Positions 13,912-15,832 of a stretch of 15,832 nucleotides of DNA are shown one piece after another. A program made the translations under genes and the position numbers. The notes under the pieces were generated by a model. It saw only the letters and a list, made by a program, of their open reading frames with translations. It was not told where the DNA came from and searched no databases. The DNA comes from SBAX01 sp043806315 (GTDB taxonomy: Bacteria > Planctomycetota > Phycisphaerae > UBA1845), in NCBI GenBank assembly GCA_043806315.1, contig JAZDHF010000142.1:1-15832 (forward strand), written 5' to 3'. The number at the start of each line of letters is the position of its first letter. Positions within the stretch are counted from its first letter, which is position 1.

Positions 13912-15639
13912 TCAATGGCGGAAGTGTCGTGTTCCCGTGAAGATCATCGCTACGTCGCGGGCGTCGCAGGCGGCGATGACCTCGGCGTCGCGCTTGGAGC
14001 CGCCCGGCTGGATGATGGCGGTTACGCCCGCGTCGATGAGAATGTTGGGTCCGTCGGCGAAGGGGAAGAAAGCGTCCGAGGCCGCAACCGATCCGGGCAG
14101 CTTGTCCGCGTGACCGTTCTCCTTCGCCAGCCAGGTCGCGATCCGGCAGCTCATTACCCGCGACATCTGCCCGGCCCCGTTGCCGATCAGCATCCCGTCC
14201 TTGCAGACTGAGATCGCGTTGCTCTTGGTGTGTTTGGCGATGAGCCAGGCCAATCTCAAATCTGAAATCTCAGATTCACTCGGAGCGCGCTTCGTGACGA
14301 CCTTCCATTGATCTTCGTTCAGGCCGACGAGATCAGGTGTTTGGACGAGCACACCACCCGAAATCGATTTGTATTCCAGTCCGCCTGGATCGGGCGGGAT
14401 TGTCATGTCTCCGACGGAGAGTAATCGAACTCGCCGCCCCCAAGGCTTGGCCGTTCGAATCAATGCCGCTGCGTCTTCACCGAAGGTGGACGCAACCCAA
14501 ACCTCCAGAAAGAACCCGCTCGCGCCAACGTCCTTTCCCCATCGAGCATATGTGTCCATCACCGCCGAGGCAAACTCGGAGTCGATGTCAAAGTTGCAGG
14601 CGAGAATTCCCCCCATCGCCGCATTCGGATCGCCAAGGTAAGCGAGGCGATATGCCTTAGCAGGCGTGTCCCCAAGGCCGGCGCCACAGGCATTTGTATG
14701 TTTAATGAATACGCAGGCAAGTGCAATACTCCTAACGTTCGCCGAATGAGAGTCGATGCCGCGCCCCTGCGGTATCCTCGTCAGTTCCTTACACAGTTGC
14801 AATGCCGCGTGTGCGTCGGCATAGTTGTTGTGGGAAACCTCGATCAACTCCAATTCGTGGTCAACGTCGTAATCAGCGCCATGTCCCGCGCCAGTAAGTG
14901 CGCATTCTTCCTTTGCTGATTCTAGGCTATAGACCGTACCCCGCTGATGTGGGTTCTCGCCATACCGGAGTTCGTTGCGCGTTGACGGAAGGGCACAAGT
15001 CAGTTCCAGAAAACAAACGGGTGGGAACAGAGTTTTCCAATAGCGTCGACCAAAATAGGAGTAGATTCCACACTCATAGGATGCTGTATGCTGAAACCCC
15101 CGAGTCACCAAGAAACTCGGCCAGGCGTACGACTCGACTCGTTCGTCGCCACGGAGGTACTTGAGTGTCCGTCCATAATGGCAAGGATCGGAAAGGATCA
15201 ACACATGACTGTGGTTCTTCGCCGCGGCGCGGAGCAGGCATGGCCCGCCGATGTCGATCATCTCGATCGCTTGCTCGAAGGTGCAGTTCGGGTCGGCCAC
15301 CGTTTTCTCGAAGGGATACAGATTCACCACCACCATGTCGATCGGTTCGATGCCCTGCTCCCTAAGCTGTCGCATGTGTTCGGGATTGTCCCTATCGGCC
15401 AGGATCGCTGCATGGATTTTGGGGTGAAGCGTCTTGACCCGACCGTCGAGCATCTCCGGGAAGCCGGTGATCTGCTCGACGAGTGTGACCGGAATCCCGT
15501 GTTCCTTCAACAGAGCCGCTGTTCCGCCGGTGGAGATGATTTCAATGCCGAACTCATCGACCAGCGCGCGGGCGAAATCGACGATGCCGGTCTTGTCGTA
15601 GACGCTGATCAGCGCCCGTTTGATGCGGCGCTCGGCCAT
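13912..15639 (-). CDS. purH: Bifunctional AICAR formyltransferase / IMP cyclohydrolase
   Basis: Catalyses the last two steps of purine synthesis: formylation of AICAR by 10-formyl-THF, then ring closure to IMP. The 575-residue product begins with the MGS-like cyclohydrolase domain (about 6-150; ALISVYDKTGI, ISTGGT, RVKTLHPKIHAAIL, NLYPFEKT, IDIGGPCLLRAAAKN). The formyltransferase domain follows with RYGENPHQ (225-232), the catalytic-type KH pair (K313-H314 in FIKHTNACG), SNAISV, GAGQMSRV, SDAFFPF and IQPGGSKRD, ending in GTRHFRH, the family's usual terminus. Typical length is 510-530, and the extra residues lie mainly in loops around 160-220 and 365-385. ATG 15639 is used because the alignment begins there; the open frame upstream is not PurH-like. 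No Shine-Dalgarno or PurR-type operator was recognised. It stands apart from other pur genes. Confidence 0.96.
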   Translation of the reverse strand: MAERRIKRALISVYDKTGIVDFARALVDEFGIEIISTGGTAALLKEHGIPVTLVEQITGFPEMLDGRVKTLHPKIHAAILADRDNPEHMRQLREQGIEPIDMVVVNLYPFEKTVADPNCTFEQAIEMIDIGGPCLLRAAAKNHSHVLILSDPCHYGRTLKYLRGDERVESYAWPSFLVTRGFQHTASYECGIYSYFGRRYWKTLFPPVCFLELTCALPSTRNELRYGENPHQRGTVYSLESAKEECALTGAGHGADYDVDHELELIEVSHNNYADAHAALQLCKELTRIPQGRGIDSHSANVRSIALACVFIKHTNACGAGLGDTPAKAYRLAYLGDPNAAMGGILACNFDIDSEFASAVMDTYARWGKDVGASGFFLEVWVASTFGEDAAALIRTAKPWGRRVRLLSVGDMTIPPDPGGLEYKSISGGVLVQTPDLVGLNEDQWKVVTKRAPSESEISDLRLAWLIAKHTKSNAISVCKDGMLIGNGAGQMSRVMSCRIATWLAKENGHADKLPGSVAASDAFFPFADGPNILIDAGVTAIIQPGGSKRDAEVIAACDARDVAMIFTGTRHFRH

Positions 15640-15742
15640 GGCGGTATGGTAACTCGATTCCGCCCGCGTGTCAGCCGTTCCACGCCGGACACAGCGATTC
15701 CGCAACAGCGTAGCGAAGGGCCGGTGGGAGAAGAAGTTATGC

Positions 15743-15832
15743 ATGATTCGGGAGCCGATCACATTCGCAGAGAGGTTTTGGGGGCTGAAGGGGCGGAGCT
15801 GGAGCATGGACGCCGGGGGCGGCGTTGCGGGC
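15743..15832 (+). CDS. Possible start of a divergent gene, cut by the window end
   Basis: ATG 15743 opens a frame to the last base: 30 codons beginning MIREPITFAERFWGLKG. G or C at the third position in most codons, like the real genes here, distinguishes it from the overlapping frame starting at ATG 15739. GGGAG at 15726-15730 is 12 bases upstream, slightly far. The purH start is 103 bp away on the opposite strand, so the gap would hold divergent promoters. Too short to assign a family. Confidence 0.33.
   Translation, partial: MIREPITFAERFWGLKGRSWSMDAGGGVAG

Noticed and set aside
14252..14278. An AATCTGAAATCTCAGATT repeat-like stretch inside purH
   Set aside because: It reads as SESEISDLRL, aligning with the family without a gap, so the symmetry comes from ordinary codons and not from an insertion.
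15640..15807. A 56-residue N-terminal extension of PurH
   Set aside because: The frame is open but the residues match no part of the family; the MGS domain starts directly at ATG 15639, and a better-looking frame lies on the other strand.

Overview
The window looks like chromosomal DNA from a GC-rich planctomycete. The evidence is two membrane proteins with the paired CPxC...CPECG zinc ribbon so common in that phylum, a PEP-CTERM surface protein, an O-antigen-ligase/TPR fusion, an RHS-core protein fragment, an ISAzo13-type (Rhodopirellula-type) transposase tail, and dispersed hairpin repeats whose chance translations contain NPKRQRG and PLPHGRGS strings that I recall from many planctomycete genomes. 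Assignment below the phylum is not possible from this sequence.

Layout. Bases 1-2284 are an accessory, plus-strand patch. It holds the 3' end of an ISAzo13-family transposase, a CPBP intramembrane protease missing its N-terminal half exactly where the IS ends, an RHS core fragment with a short hydrophobic tail, and a zinc-ribbon protein with a PH-like domain. A convergent intergenic region (2285-2461) with a duplicated GGGGACACCAT-type repeat separates this from a long minus-strand block. That block reads, from right to left in transcription order: purH (IMP synthesis), a PduO-type cobalamin adenosyltransferase, a 1001-residue O-antigen ligase/TPR protein, a translationally coupled pair of M16 peptidase subunits, a multi-pass membrane protein, asnS, a three-helix zinc-ribbon membrane protein, an apparently empty stretch of about 580 bp, and a PEP-CTERM protein. 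The extreme right end may hold the first 30 codons of a gene divergent from purH.

How the genes work together. Most are independent housekeeping or surface genes. Only two close pairs look like shared transcripts: the M16 pair, which overlaps by ATGA, and asnS with the zinc-ribbon gene 35 bp behind it. In the M16 pair the HxxEH zinc site is on one protein and the Arg/Tyr pair on the other, so they should form one heterodimeric protease. Nearly every 3' boundary of a minus-strand gene carries a different interspersed inverted or direct repeat, and this is the most striking non-coding pattern here.

I did not find a convincing new defence, mobile or CRISPR system. The best candidates for a second look are the repeat-at-gene-ends pattern, the complementary M16 pair, the RHS fragment with its neighbour, and the charged insertion in AsnRS. 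Several start codons lack a clear Shine-Dalgarno sequence, so starts at asnS, purH and the ligase gene rest on homology and ATG position.
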